From JBMNGN01 sp050949865 (GTDB lineage Bacteria; Bacillota; Syntrophomonadia; Syntrophomonadales; Syntrophomonadaceae), in contig JBMNGN010000002.1 in the NCBI GenBank assembly GCA_050949865.1, forward strand, positions 253,686 through 317,685: a DNA stretch of 64,000 bases. The letters run 5' to 3'. The notes under the pieces are model-generated. The model was given only the letters and a program-made list of their open reading frames with translations, searched no databases and had not been told where the DNA came from. Of this stretch, positions 28,543-36,831 are shown piece by piece; position 1 is the stretch's first letter, and every line of letters begins with the position of its first letter. The translations under genes were made by a program, and so were the position numbers.

Positions 28543-29238
28543 ATGTTTGAAATGAAAAGGGTATCTTTATCCTTTGGGAACTTAAAAGTACTATCCGATT
28601 TCAGCCTGGTGAGCCAGGGGAATGAATTTATTTGTCTCTTAGGAGCCTCAGGTATTGGCAAGACTTCCATTCTAAATATATTAGCTGGGTTATTAAAGCC
28701 CCAGGAAGGATATGTGGAGACCAAACATTACCGCATCGGGTATGTTTTCCAAGAGCCAAGATTAATACCCTGGTGCAATGTTAAAGAAAATCTAGAGGCA
28801 GGGCTGTGGGGACTGGAAATAAGTAAAACCGAGAAAAGTAACCGAATCGATTTTTTGATAGAAAAATTAGAGCTGACTGGCTTTGTTGATTTTTACCCCG
28901 GACAATTGAGCGGGGGAATGAAACAACGGGTCTCACTAGGAAGGGCTTTTGCCATTCACCCTGATTTGTTGCTGATGGACGAACCATTTAGCTCTTTGGA
29001 TGAAAACCTTAAACAAGATATGCGGGTATTGTTGAAAAGCTTAATTGAGTGGCAACCCTGCACGACAGTCTTTGTTACCCACGATATAATGGAAGGGCTT
29101 CAGCTTGCAGATCGAATAATCGTTTTGAAAGGAAGACCGTGCCAAATTGTCCAGAGTATCGAACTGGAAATAGACCAAGCTTCTAACGAAGAGTATCTCA
29201 AGCTGCTGGCCCAGGAAGTTGCCAAAATTTACAGGTAA
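28543..29238 (+). CDS. ABC transporter ATP-binding protein (nitrate/taurine importer type)
   Basis: 231-residue ATPase with Walker A GASGIGKTS at 34-42, signature LSGGMKQRV, Walker B LLLMDEPFSSLDE and the switch histidine in VFVTHDIMEG. The compact size and the loop YVFQEPRLIPWCNV place it with the TauB/SsuB/NrtD importer ATPases. It is followed by a lipoprotein binding component and a permease of the same type, giving a complete importer. The whole set is under the riboswitch-like leader. Confidence 0.92.
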   Translation: MFEMKRVSLSFGNLKVLSDFSLVSQGNEFICLLGASGIGKTSILNILAGLLKPQEGYVETKHYRIGYVFQEPRLIPWCNVKENLEAGLWGLEISKTEKSNRIDFLIEKLELTGFVDFYPGQLSGGMKQRVSLGRAFAIHPDLLLMDEPFSSLDENLKQDMRVLLKSLIEWQPCTTVFVTHDIMEGLQLADRIIVLKGRPCQIVQSIELEIDQASNEEYLKLLAQEVAKIYR

Positions 29239-29289
29239 GGTCTTAACAACGAAATTTCTTAATATTTCTTAGTAATGGAGGCGGAATTT

Positions 29290-30282
29290 ATGCGAAATCT
29301 TAATCTTCTATTAGTGGTTTTATTAGTTTTTTTCGCAATAATGATAGGCGGTTGTACAGGTGAAAAAGAGCCGGATCCCACAGTTAACGAAGAGGTTACT
29401 GAATTAACTGTTGGGGAGGCACCGGGACCGGTTAGTTACCCTTTGGCCCACATGACTCAGACTGACTCTAATCTAGTAACAATGCCTTGGAAGACCTATG
29501 ATCAACTGTTGGCCATGATAACTGCCAAACAAGTAAAATTATCAAGTAGCCCAATTACTAATGCAGTTATGGCTTATAACAAAGGTGTAAATATAAAATT
29601 AGTAAATGTAGCAGTTTGGGGAATGCTTTATGTGGTTAGCAGTGATCAGAGCCTACAGGGTTTAGATAATTTAAAAGGCAAGGAAGTAGCAGTTAATGGA
29701 CAAGGCAGCATACATGACCTGGTATTTCGCCATCTGTTAATTCAAAAGGGAATAGATCCTGATACTGACCTTACCATAAGCTACATGGATTTGCCTGAGG
29801 CTTCTGCCCGGCTAGTTAGCGGCGATATTGAATATGCTGTTCTTAATGAGCCTAGTTCCAGTATAGCTATTCTAAACGCCAAAAAAGCTGGTATAGACCT
29901 TTATCGGGCAGTGGATCTGTCAGAGGAATGGGGCAAAATACCGGGCCAAGAGGGAAATCGAATTCCCCAGGCCGGCTTCATTATGATTGAGGATTCGGGG
30001 ATTACTGCCGATGAGGTTATATCCTTCGCCAATAAATATGAGGAGTCAGCAAAATGGATAAATGATAACCCCTCCGAAGCAGGGACGCTGGTTGAAAAGC
30101 AAAATGAACAGATGAAAGCACCGGCGGTTAGTGATTCTCTCAAGTATGCTCGACTGCAGCCCAAGATGGCCATTGATTGTCGGGAGGAAGTCGAAGCATT
30201 TTTAAGCGAATTAATCAAAACAGCGCCTCCTAACGCCTTGGGAGGGAAACTGCCAGATGCCGAATTCTACTTCCAAAAATAG
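29290..30282 (+). CDS. ABC transporter substrate-binding lipoprotein (NMT1/TauA-like)
   Basis: 330 residues. A signal peptide ends in a lipobox (MIGGC, with cysteine near residue 23), so it is a lipid-anchored external binding protein. The fold is that of NMT1/TauA-like proteins (LQGLDNLKGKEVAVNGQGSI, LVSGDIEYAVLNEP, QAGFIMIEDSG). ATG 29290 is preceded by GGAGGCGG; the ATG five codons earlier overlaps that site. The substrate is unknown. The leader and neighbouring genes suggest an oxyanion or a cofactor-related compound rather than a sulfonate. Confidence 0.87.
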   Translation: MRNLNLLLVVLLVFFAIMIGGCTGEKEPDPTVNEEVTELTVGEAPGPVSYPLAHMTQTDSNLVTMPWKTYDQLLAMITAKQVKLSSSPITNAVMAYNKGVNIKLVNVAVWGMLYVVSSDQSLQGLDNLKGKEVAVNGQGSIHDLVFRHLLIQKGIDPDTDLTISYMDLPEASARLVSGDIEYAVLNEPSSSIAILNAKKAGIDLYRAVDLSEEWGKIPGQEGNRIPQAGFIMIEDSGITADEVISFANKYEESAKWINDNPSEAGTLVEKQNEQMKAPAVSDSLKYARLQPKMAIDCREEVEAFLSELIKTAPPNALGGKLPDAEFYFQK

Positions 30283-31033
30283 TTCAGAGTACCTTTATAT
30301 ATTTTTAGGGGTATTGGCGATTATTGCGGGTTGGCAGCTTATTTCGCTATTCTATAGCCCGGTTCTGGTTCCTTCTCCCCTTAGGACTATTGAGTCGTTT
30401 TGGAATATTTGGAATAATGGGGAATTAGCTGCTAACCTGGCCATCTCATTTCAACGCCAGGTAACAGGTTTAGGTATAGGCCTTAGTTTAGGAATCAGCA
30501 CCGGAATACTAGCAGGATTAAATAGGAAATTGGAATTGATCCTTCAACCTCTGGTTAATGCTTTGTTGGCTGTCCCAGCTATTGTTTTTGTGGTTATGGC
30601 CATGGTTTGGTTTGGGATGGGGACTTTAATGACGGTCTTTATTGTAGCCCTGTTAGTATACCCGGTTATGCATTTAAACACCCTAGAAGGCTTTAAATCC
30701 ATCGATCGTGATCTGCTTGAAATGGCTAAAGTATACAGGCTGCCGACCTGGAAAAAGATAAATAAAATTTATCTTCCCGGATTAGCCCATTCCTTAATTG
30801 CCGGTTTTTCCTTAAGTACTGCATCCTCAGTGCGGTTGACAGTAATGGCTGAACTGCTTGGAGCCCGGGAAGGAATAGGGCAAAAGATTGCTATTTCTAG
30901 AGCATATATGGAAACTGAAAACCTTTTTGCCTGGGTATTAGTTCTAATTCTAATCTTGGTTGCCTTGGAATTGTTGTTGGTTAAACCCTTAAATGCATTT
31001 ACTGTACGTTGGAAGAAAGTTATCAATAGTTAG
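30257..31033 (+). CDS. ABC transporter permease (TauC/SsuC type)
   Basis: 258 residues with about six membrane spans. The ATPase-docking EAA loop appears as LLEMAKVYRLPTWKKINKIY. The family text SPVLVPSPLRTIESFWNIW at the N-terminus is typical of nitrate/taurine-type permeases. Its start overlaps the end of the binding-protein gene by 26 bases, with GGAGGGA upstream. It completes the importer with the ATPase and lipoprotein before it. Confidence 0.9.
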   Translation: MPNSTSKNSSEYLYIFLGVLAIIAGWQLISLFYSPVLVPSPLRTIESFWNIWNNGELAANLAISFQRQVTGLGIGLSLGISTGILAGLNRKLELILQPLVNALLAVPAIVFVVMAMVWFGMGTLMTVFIVALLVYPVMHLNTLEGFKSIDRDLLEMAKVYRLPTWKKINKIYLPGLAHSLIAGFSLSTASSVRLTVMAELLGAREGIGQKIAISRAYMETENLFAWVLVLILILVALELLLVKPLNAFTVRWKKVINS

Positions 31034-31071
31034 TATTGCAGGTATTTGGAAATAACAGGGGAGTGAGTTAT

Positions 31072-31914
31072 ATGACTGCTGAACAGGCAATATTATTGAA
31101 CCCTATTGGAATTGTTAAAACTGGAAAGGAAAACCCGAGGGAAGTTCCCGTTTCCGGGCAGGAATTAGCCGAGGTAGAAGTTTTCCCTCCCTACCGGCAA
31201 GGATTATTAAGGATAGAAGCCAACTCGCATCTGTGGTTACTACTGTGGTTTCATAAATCCGACCGCCATGTTTTATCAACAGTACCTCGGAGAATGAATC
31301 CCAACCTTCCAGAATATGGGGTGTTCGGGCTAAGGACGCCTAATAGACCTAATCCTATAGGATTAACCCTGGTAAAGCTGGATTCAGCAGAGGAAGGCGT
31401 TCTTCGAGTGATTGGATTGGATGCTATTAAAGGTACCCCGGTATTGGATATTAAACCTTATTTTGAACATGATATCGTTTTTTCGCCTACTACTCCGCAC
31501 ATATCCGCTGTAGATTACCGCGTTCGCTGGAACATGTTTTTTAAACAAGCTATAGTCCACCATCAGGAACCGTGTACAGATTTATACCTGGGAGTAAGGA
31601 TGGCCATGGCGGCTGAGCAAATAATGGGCCATCTAAATACCCCGGAATTAAAGGTTGGCGTAATAGGCTCCCTTTGCCTGGCTGACACCTTGCAGGGTTT
31701 GAGCCGGGCTAGACTAGCCAGCCCAGCCAGGTTTACCTTCCAGGAAAACAGAGATTTAAGCTGTAGTGTTTGGGAAAATCATCAGTATCGCCTAACCTTG
31801 ACCGCCAATAAAGGATTTAGTAAAGAAGAACTGGAGAATTTGGCTGATAGCCAGCTGTTTGTTATTAATATCAGTTCAATGTCCAATGAAAAGGGAGGTA
31901 CTGAAAATGCTTAA
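31072..31914 (+). CDS. TsaA (TrmO-like) domain fused to a degenerate FmdE-like domain
   Basis: 280 residues. Residues 10-135 are a TsaA domain (NPIGIVKTG, then GVFGLRTPNRPNPIGLTLV), the fold of SAM-dependent t6A methyltransferase TrmO. Residues about 160-270 look like FmdE. HHQEPCTDLYLGVRMAMAA aligns with the FHGHICPGIAVGYKASRC block of the next gene, and VIGSLCLADTLQG with VENDVCGIDGVQF. The second conserved histidine and the CPG are lost. ATG 31072 follows AGGGGAG. It overlaps the next gene by eight bases. In such operons the TsaA domain may act in Mo/W metabolism rather than on tRNA, which is inference. Confidence 0.8.
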   Translation: MTAEQAILLNPIGIVKTGKENPREVPVSGQELAEVEVFPPYRQGLLRIEANSHLWLLLWFHKSDRHVLSTVPRRMNPNLPEYGVFGLRTPNRPNPIGLTLVKLDSAEEGVLRVIGLDAIKGTPVLDIKPYFEHDIVFSPTTPHISAVDYRVRWNMFFKQAIVHHQEPCTDLYLGVRMAMAAEQIMGHLNTPELKVGVIGSLCLADTLQGLSRARLASPARFTFQENRDLSCSVWENHQYRLTLTANKGFSKEELENLADSQLFVINISSMSNEKGGTENA

Positions 31915-32539
31915 TGAGGAACTATGGTTAAAAACAGTTGCTTTTCACGGGCATATTTGCCCTGGTATTGCGGTTGGATATAAAGCCAGCAGATGTGTCC
32001 TTGAACTGTTTGGCTGCCTTGGTAAAACCATCGGGGAAACCCACTACGCTATTGTGGAAAACGACGTTTGCGGCATAGACGGGGTACAATTTGTCACTGG
32101 CTGTACTCTGGGCAATGATAGTCTAATAGTAGAAAACCAGGGCAAATTTGCTTTTTCCTGGGTAGGCAAGAAGAGCGGAAACGGATTCCGTTTGCTGCTT
32201 AAAGTACCGTTATGGCTTGATGAGGAACCTATCGAATTGCATAAGAAAGTTAAGCTTGAAATAGCTACTGTAGAGGAAAAACAAAGATTCATGTTTTTAA
32301 GAGAAAAACGGGGATTAGAACTGTACCAAATGACTAATGCCGAACTGTTTCAATGTGAAACAATCGCAAGGAGAATTCCTGGCAAACCCCGATTGCATTC
32401 CTTTGTAAGATGTTGGGCCTGTAATGAAAGCTTTATGAAACCATGGGCGGTTGTAAGAGATGGCCAGATCCTTTGCTCAGGCTGCGCAAAACTGAGAGAA
32501 CAGAAGACCGAGACGTTAGGGACCCCATCTAGTTTATGA
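31907..32539 (+). CDS. FmdE family protein with C-terminal zinc ribbon
   Basis: 210 residues. The N-terminal FmdE domain has the core FHGHICPGIAVGYKASR with ligands His14, His16 and Cys18, followed by VENDVCGIDGVQFVTGCTLG. The C-terminus holds a zinc ribbon (CWAC, then CSGC). FmdE-like proteins accompany Mo/W formylmethanofuran or formate dehydrogenases and transporters and are thought to bind metal; the exact activity is unsettled. ATG 31907 is preceded by AAGGGAGG and overlaps the TsaA gene by eight bases. It converges with the WtpA-like gene, overlapping it by six bases. Confidence 0.88.
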   Translation: MLNEELWLKTVAFHGHICPGIAVGYKASRCVLELFGCLGKTIGETHYAIVENDVCGIDGVQFVTGCTLGNDSLIVENQGKFAFSWVGKKSGNGFRLLLKVPLWLDEEPIELHKKVKLEIATVEEKQRFMFLREKRGLELYQMTNAELFQCETIARRIPGKPRLHSFVRCWACNESFMKPWAVVRDGQILCSGCAKLREQKTETLGTPSSL

Positions 32540-33433
32540 CAAATTTTGCAAAAAACTGGTTGGGGTCATAGCCGGGTTTTTAAACCGAGCAGGGATTATA
32601 CTTTGTAGTCCTGCGCTTTCAATAATGGATTGGCCCACAGTTCCAAGGATGAATCTTACAAACTCAATAGCTAGGTCTTTATGGGGGGCATTGTTGATGA
32701 CAGTTAATGCATATACGATAGGTTTACCTATTTGTTGGATAATCGAACCCTGGGGACCAGAAGTATTTACCCGAGCGGATTGGTAAAGCTCAGTATATTG
32801 TGGATTAGATAGATTGATTTCCACGGGCAGTTCTATGTATTCTAGATTATTTTGCTGGGCAACTGATGCATATTCAAAGGCGTAATCTATTAGGCCATTT
32901 TTTAAAGCTTCTATCAGGTCGCTGGCTCGGTCATATACCCATTCCCGGGCGCAGGATTGACTGAAGGCCTTATCTAGACCCGGCTGTTTATAGTGCTTTG
33001 CTGCTAGCTGCCATACCATTAAAGTACGGTAACCAGCTGGATCGAGGTTGGGATTGGTGTGGGCGTAAGAAACTCCTTTATTTAGGAGGAGCCTGTACCA
33101 GTTGTCGCTATTAATCTCTTTATATAATCGCGAAGTTTTGGTATAGCATAATACCATTCTGTTGGTGGCGAACATTGCGTACCAATCTGAATACCGAGGA
33201 ATTATAAACTGTTCAAATATAGAATAATCCGCAATAGCTATTAGGTCGACCTTTCTGCCCTGTTCGGTTGCTTTCCTTACACAATCCAGCGAGCCAGATG
33301 CTTCAAAATAAACATCTACTCCCGGGCGATGGCTTTTAGAGAATACCCTTGCTATTTCTTGCAGGGCTGGTTTAAGACTTCCGGCAGTGAAGGCTATAAT
33401 ACCGTTATCGGGTGACAGTGCTCCGGATGTCAT
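32534..33433 (-). CDS. WtpA-like molybdate/tungstate-binding protein without signal peptide
   Basis: 299 residues with a type II periplasmic-binding fold like WtpA/ModA. The segments are IIAFTAGSLKPALQEIARVF, VYFEASGSLDCVRKATEQG, VDLIAIADYSIF and NLDPAGYRTLMVWQLAAKHY. The N-terminus goes straight into the first beta strand. There is no signal peptide or lipobox, so it should be cytoplasmic or depend on another route. ATG 33433 has AAGGAGG nine bases upstream; the ORF also opens at a TTG two codons earlier. It overlaps the upstream 390-residue gene by 29 bases and shares its riboswitch-like leader. Confidence 0.8.
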   Translation of the reverse strand: MTSGALSPDNGIIAFTAGSLKPALQEIARVFSKSHRPGVDVYFEASGSLDCVRKATEQGRKVDLIAIADYSIFEQFIIPRYSDWYAMFATNRMVLCYTKTSRLYKEINSDNWYRLLLNKGVSYAHTNPNLDPAGYRTLMVWQLAAKHYKQPGLDKAFSQSCAREWVYDRASDLIEALKNGLIDYAFEYASVAQQNNLEYIELPVEINLSNPQYTELYQSARVNTSGPQGSIIQQIGKPIVYALTVINNAPHKDLAIEFVRFILGTVGQSIIESAGLQSIIPARFKNPAMTPTSFLQNLS

Positions 33434-34577
33434 TATCAAAAACCTCCTTGGTCATACTGGTCGATAGATCTATTATACCAGCACAACCAACACCGGATGG
33501 GAAATCCAGTGGTTCAATGGTTATATCAGCGCCGCTGGCTATACGGGTCATAATTCTCCGGGTTCCAACCGCACAGCTCCTAATGGCAGGATCTGCTCCT
33601 ATAACTTTATTGGGCTTGAAATCTAGCATTTCCAGCAGCTTCCCGGAGCGATGGGGCGCACTGGAGTAGCTGGGGGCGTAATCGTGATCCGGCAGTTCCA
33701 ACCCGCTGGTTAGGGCATAATACTGGCACTCACCCTGAATGTAAGTATACCAGGAGTAAGTATTCTTACAGGAATGGAAATCCCATTGGAAATCGTCCAT
33801 TCCAATTCCCTCTAACACGATCAATGCGACTTTACGGTTCTCCTGTTTGATATACCTTGAGATTAAAGGAGCAATATCGGTAATATACGATACCGGTTCA
33901 GGGGAATAAACCGGCACCAGGTTGTCGCGGTTGTTTACCCGGTAGATTTTCGGTTTGGCCGAAGGTGCTGTACCAAAAACCGAACCCCGGTTGGCAACCA
34001 GCAGGAAATCGGGAAGGTTTTTGGATAGCAGGTTCTCCCGTTCCCATATGAACTTCAATCGTTCCTTGGATACCAACATTTGAATTGACTCATGATTCTC
34101 CAAATACTTCAAGTCCCGTTCACTGGGATTGTATAATCCAGCATAAACAGGGCTCATATTACCGGTTAATACCACACCATCCAGAAAGGAAAGATCTATC
34201 ACATTTTCACACTGGACAGTGCTTCCACAACCAACAATAATGGGCAAATATGCACTATTATTAATGAATCTGTCTACTTCTGCGAAAACCTTTTGCCTGA
34301 TAACCTTTATCGGTTGGGATGAGAACATAGAAATAACATAGGGGGTAGAATATCCCAGGAAAACAAAATCAGGTTCAAACTGGCGGGTTAAGCGATAACC
34401 TATATCTGTTACCCAGCTGATACTTTCCAGGCTCATATCACCTCTATAAGGGAAATAATCGAGAATACCTTTGACTGTTCGGCAAAGCGAGTTTTGCTTC
34501 TCTAGCTTTACCAGTCTTTTATCACTAAATTCATAGACCAGGGAATGCCTATCAATACTAATTATTCCTATTTTCAT
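33405..34577 (-). CDS. conserved-looking cytoplasmic protein of unknown function
   Basis: 390 residues, no membrane segment and no signal peptide. I do not recognise the family. Segments that look structured are DFVFLGYSTPYVISMF, LPIIVGCGSTVQCENV, VALIVLEGIGMDDFQWD and VIGADPAIRSCAVGTRRI. Five cysteines are spread along it. The strong AGGAGG site fixes the ATG start. It is the first gene after leader copy 2 and overlaps the WtpA-like gene, so a job in molybdenum or tungsten handling is the contextual inference. Confidence 0.6.
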   Translation of the reverse strand: MKIGIISIDRHSLVYEFSDKRLVKLEKQNSLCRTVKGILDYFPYRGDMSLESISWVTDIGYRLTRQFEPDFVFLGYSTPYVISMFSSQPIKVIRQKVFAEVDRFINNSAYLPIIVGCGSTVQCENVIDLSFLDGVVLTGNMSPVYAGLYNPSERDLKYLENHESIQMLVSKERLKFIWERENLLSKNLPDFLLVANRGSVFGTAPSAKPKIYRVNNRDNLVPVYSPEPVSYITDIAPLISRYIKQENRKVALIVLEGIGMDDFQWDFHSCKNTYSWYTYIQGECQYYALTSGLELPDHDYAPSYSSAPHRSGKLLEMLDFKPNKVIGADPAIRSCAVGTRRIMTRIASGADITIEPLDFPSGVGCAGIIDLSTSMTKEVFDNDIRSTVTR

Positions 34578-34620
34578 AATGGCCTCCTAAGTTCATACTT
34601 TAAATTTTAACATTTGGCAA

Positions 34621-34653
34621 AAGACCAGCTGCTTCAAGAAAACAACTGGTCTT
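34621..34653 (-). promoter_or_regulatory. second leader hairpin before the 390-residue gene
   Basis: AAGACCAG (34621-34628) pairs with CTGGTCTT (34646-34653). On the minus strand it is followed by only four T, so it may be a weak terminator. It lies between the riboswitch terminator and the gene start, as does the extra hairpin in copy 1. Confidence 0.45.
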
Positions 34654-34665
34654 AAAGTAGAGTGC

Positions 34666-34693
34666 AAACAAAAAGGCTAAATCATATTTAGCC
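34666..34693 (-). terminator. intrinsic terminator, expression platform of leader copy 2
   Basis: On the minus strand GGCTAAAT pairs perfectly with ATTTAGCC (plus 34675-34682 and 34686-34693, three-base loop), followed by TTTTTGTTT. The 5' arm shares two bases with the CTGGG arm of the aptamer pair, the same arrangement as in copy 1. Confidence 0.75.
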
Positions 34694-34785
34694 CAGCGCA
34701 CCAAACCAACTGTTGATTTTCTTTCCGCACTGGGAGGCACAACCATTTCTAGTTATACCCTATCGGCCTGATAACCATGGCACCA
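34692..34785 (-). promoter_or_regulatory. riboswitch-like leader, copy 2 (candidate Moco/Tuco riboswitch)
   Basis: Minus-strand partner of the leader at 27545-27645. The identical 13-mer CCGATAGGGTATA is at plus 34754-34766, TGCCTCCC at 34732-34739 and GTGCGGAAAGAAAAT at 34716-34730. The core pair is CCCAG (34730-34734) with CTGGG (34692-34696), one compensated change relative to copy 1. The flanking loops differ in length and sequence, so this is a conserved RNA fold and not a recent copy. It precedes the 390-residue protein and the WtpA-like gene. Assignment to the molybdenum/tungsten cofactor class is inference. Confidence 0.6.
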
Positions 34786-34927
34786 GCTTTAGGCTTACCA
34801 GGCTCGAAAATAACAGGATGATCGTTATTAAATTATCTAATTATCATATATTTCACTATTCTAAGTCGTTTTTCCTGCATGGAATATGAACAATTTATCA
34901 AATATTAAGATAAATAATTAAGGATAG

Positions 34928-35542
34928 TTATTCCTGTTTAATCAGGGTGATGAAATTATACAGGATTCTGGCAGTCATGCCCCAGATAGTTTCATTGTTC
35001 CAGATATAGAAATATCCAGGGTGTTTAGCCTCTCTGAATGGATAGTTCTTCCCGTAGGGAATTAGCTCAAAAGGGTAGTCCGGGGACGAGACAACCCTTA
35101 AAGACAGATACTTTAGGATAGGTTCATTCTGGGTAAAGAAATCCAGAGGAACGAAGAATACTTTCTCAACCTCTTGAGGATTGGGAACGATTTTTTCCGG
35201 TTTTAGTATTCGGCCTAAAAAAGGGAATACAATAGTATTAAACGGACTGACCATAATGTCCAGCGGTGCTATTAACTCTATATCCTCGGGGGAAAGGGAC
35301 AACTCTTCACAGGTCTCGCGGATTGCAGCCTGGGCAGGGTTCTTGTCTGTCGGGTCGATCTTGCCGCCGGGGAAACAAATCTCACCCGGTTGCCGTTTAA
35401 TATTGGCGGATCTTTTTTCAAACAGTACAGAGGATTTGGAATCGATATTCACCAGCGGCAACAATACTGCTGACTTGACTGTATAACTGGAGCTCAGTAT
35501 TTCAGCCCGGCGTCCTTTCAAGGAGTTGATCTTTTCATCCAT
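34928..35542 (-). CDS. Nudix hydrolase, CoA pyrophosphatase type (NudL/YeaB-like)
   Basis: 204 residues. The Nudix box begins at FPGGKIDPTDKN and continues with RETCEEL. The extra motif VLFEKRSANIKRQPGEICFP just before it is the mark of CoA diphosphatases, which split coenzyme A and its derivatives. I chose ATG 35542 because GGAGGT lies ten bases upstream; the longer frame to 35590 runs into the end of the NRDE gene. It is the last gene of a minus-strand pair with that gene. Confidence 0.87.
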   Translation of the reverse strand: MDEKINSLKGRRAEILSSSYTVKSAVLLPLVNIDSKSSVLFEKRSANIKRQPGEICFPGGKIDPTDKNPAQAAIRETCEELSLSPEDIELIAPLDIMVSPFNTIVFPFLGRILKPEKIVPNPQEVEKVFFVPLDFFTQNEPILKYLSLRVVSSPDYPFELIPYGKNYPFREAKHPGYFYIWNNETIWGMTARILYNFITLIKQE

Positions 35543-35582
35543 AAATAAATATACCTCCAGGTTACGAACAAAAAGTTTTGCT

Positions 35583-36353
35583 TTAATCAATGATCATAAA
35601 CTCATAGTATAATTGCTTCCAGTTATCCGGTTGTTTAGGCTCAAAAGTGCGCTCCCAGAATCGAACTATTAAATTACGGCCAATCAACAATAGAGTTGTT
35701 GAACGGGTACCATAATTAGGGCTTATGATAAAGGCCGGCGCCAGCATTCTCTCTTTTTCAAGGCTTATCCCAGTATTGGGCAAATCCTTATCCTCAGGCT
35801 GTTCTCTATCCATTAAAATGGCGATTATTTCTTCTACATCGATATCCTCATTTTGTATCGCTGCCGCAAGGGCTGCTTTCCCCTTGGCGACCTTGGGCCA
35901 GGACACATCCAAGAGGTTATTGCTAAGGCCATGGACTCCATGAGACACAGGGCGTAGTATCTCTTCACGGTTGGAATAGTAGAATAATGATTCCCGGGTT
36001 CCAAGTAAAAGGTTAAAGCCGTTATAATTCCTTCCCCCGTTCGGCAGCTGTTCTATATAAGTCTTGGGATGGACATAGGTTTCCAGGTAATCTCTTACCA
36101 GGTGTCCCCGGGAAGGGGCCTGGGGCTTATAAGCAGAAGGATCTCGGTAGTTAGTCAAAGCAGCAAAGTTACCGGTGGCAGTAATTCCCAGCCAGGTACC
36201 CCCTTCCTGCAGATCCCTTCCTCCCAGGATAGCAGGGTTATCATCCCAAAAACAAGCAGGCAAACTGGGGCGCGCATAAAACTCGTCCCGGTTGGCTGCC
36301 AAAATGAGCTGGTATTGTGGATGGCAATCATAAGCAAAGAGTATCAGACACAC
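35583..36353 (-). CDS. NRDE family protein (TANGO2-like)
   Basis: 256 residues starting MCLILFAY, followed by LILAANRDEFYARP, the NRDE signature, and LGGRDLQEGGTWLGI. The family has an N-terminal-nucleophile hydrolase fold in which Cys2 would be the nucleophile. That supports the GTG start at 36353, which has AAGGAG six bases upstream; a longer frame to 36395 would bury the cysteine. Eukaryotic TANGO2 homologues affect haem and lipid metabolism; the bacterial role is unknown. The Nudix gene follows. Confidence 0.88.
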   Translation of the reverse strand: MCLILFAYDCHPQYQLILAANRDEFYARPSLPACFWDDNPAILGGRDLQEGGTWLGITATGNFAALTNYRDPSAYKPQAPSRGHLVRDYLETYVHPKTYIEQLPNGGRNYNGFNLLLGTRESLFYYSNREEILRPVSHGVHGLSNNLLDVSWPKVAKGKAALAAAIQNEDIDVEEIIAILMDREQPEDKDLPNTGISLEKERMLAPAFIISPNYGTRSTTLLLIGRNLIVRFWERTFEPKQPDNWKQLYYEFMIID

Positions 36354-36432
36354 AGAATTCTCCTTCTTACCGTGAAAATAATTTTCCAACCGCAAAAGAG
36401 TATTAATAGAATCTATACATATATGAAACTGC

Positions 36433-36831
36433 CTAGCTTTGAATCTTCACATAGTAATGGCGTTGGCGCGGCCCGTCGAATTCGCAGAAATAGATGCCCT
36501 GCCAGGTTCCTAAAACCAATTTCCCGGCTGCCAACGGGATAAGCTCGGATGAACCTATGACACATGCTTTGAGATGAGCGGATGAATTGCCCTCCATATG
36601 GCGATCTTCAGGATGATTCCACGGGCAGAGTTCGTTCAATCTCATTAAAATATCACGGGCTACATCCGGATCAGCATTTTCATTTATGGTAATTGCCGCT
36701 GTAGTATGAGGGCAATATACCAACACCATACCCTCCTGGACATGCTCCTGGCTGACAATGTTTTGAACCTGAGCCGTTATATCCAGCATTTGGTCATGTT
36801 TTTCCGTCTTTATAGTAACTTTGTGCAACAA
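36433..36831 (-). CDS. YjbQ family protein (UPF0047)
   Basis: About 132 residues of the YjbQ/UPF0047 family, seen in VYCPHTTAAITINENADPD, HLKACVIGSSELIPLAAGK and LGTWQGIYFCEFDGPR. The histidines and glutamate of a metal site are kept. Some members show weak thiamine-phosphate synthase activity; the physiological role is open. I prefer the TTG at 36831, placed after TTGGAGGAG; the ATG at 36879 would add 16 residues that contain this site. Confidence 0.87.
   Translation of the reverse strand: MLHKVTIKTEKHDQMLDITAQVQNIVSQEHVQEGMVLVYCPHTTAAITINENADPDVARDILMRLNELCPWNHPEDRHMEGNSSAHLKACVIGSSELIPLAAGKLVLGTWQGIYFCEFDGPRQRHYYVKIQS

Noticed and set aside
34801..34927. Search for the promoter of leader copy 2
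   Set aside because: Several TATAAT-like strings occur on the minus strand, but none has a matching -35, so none is listed.
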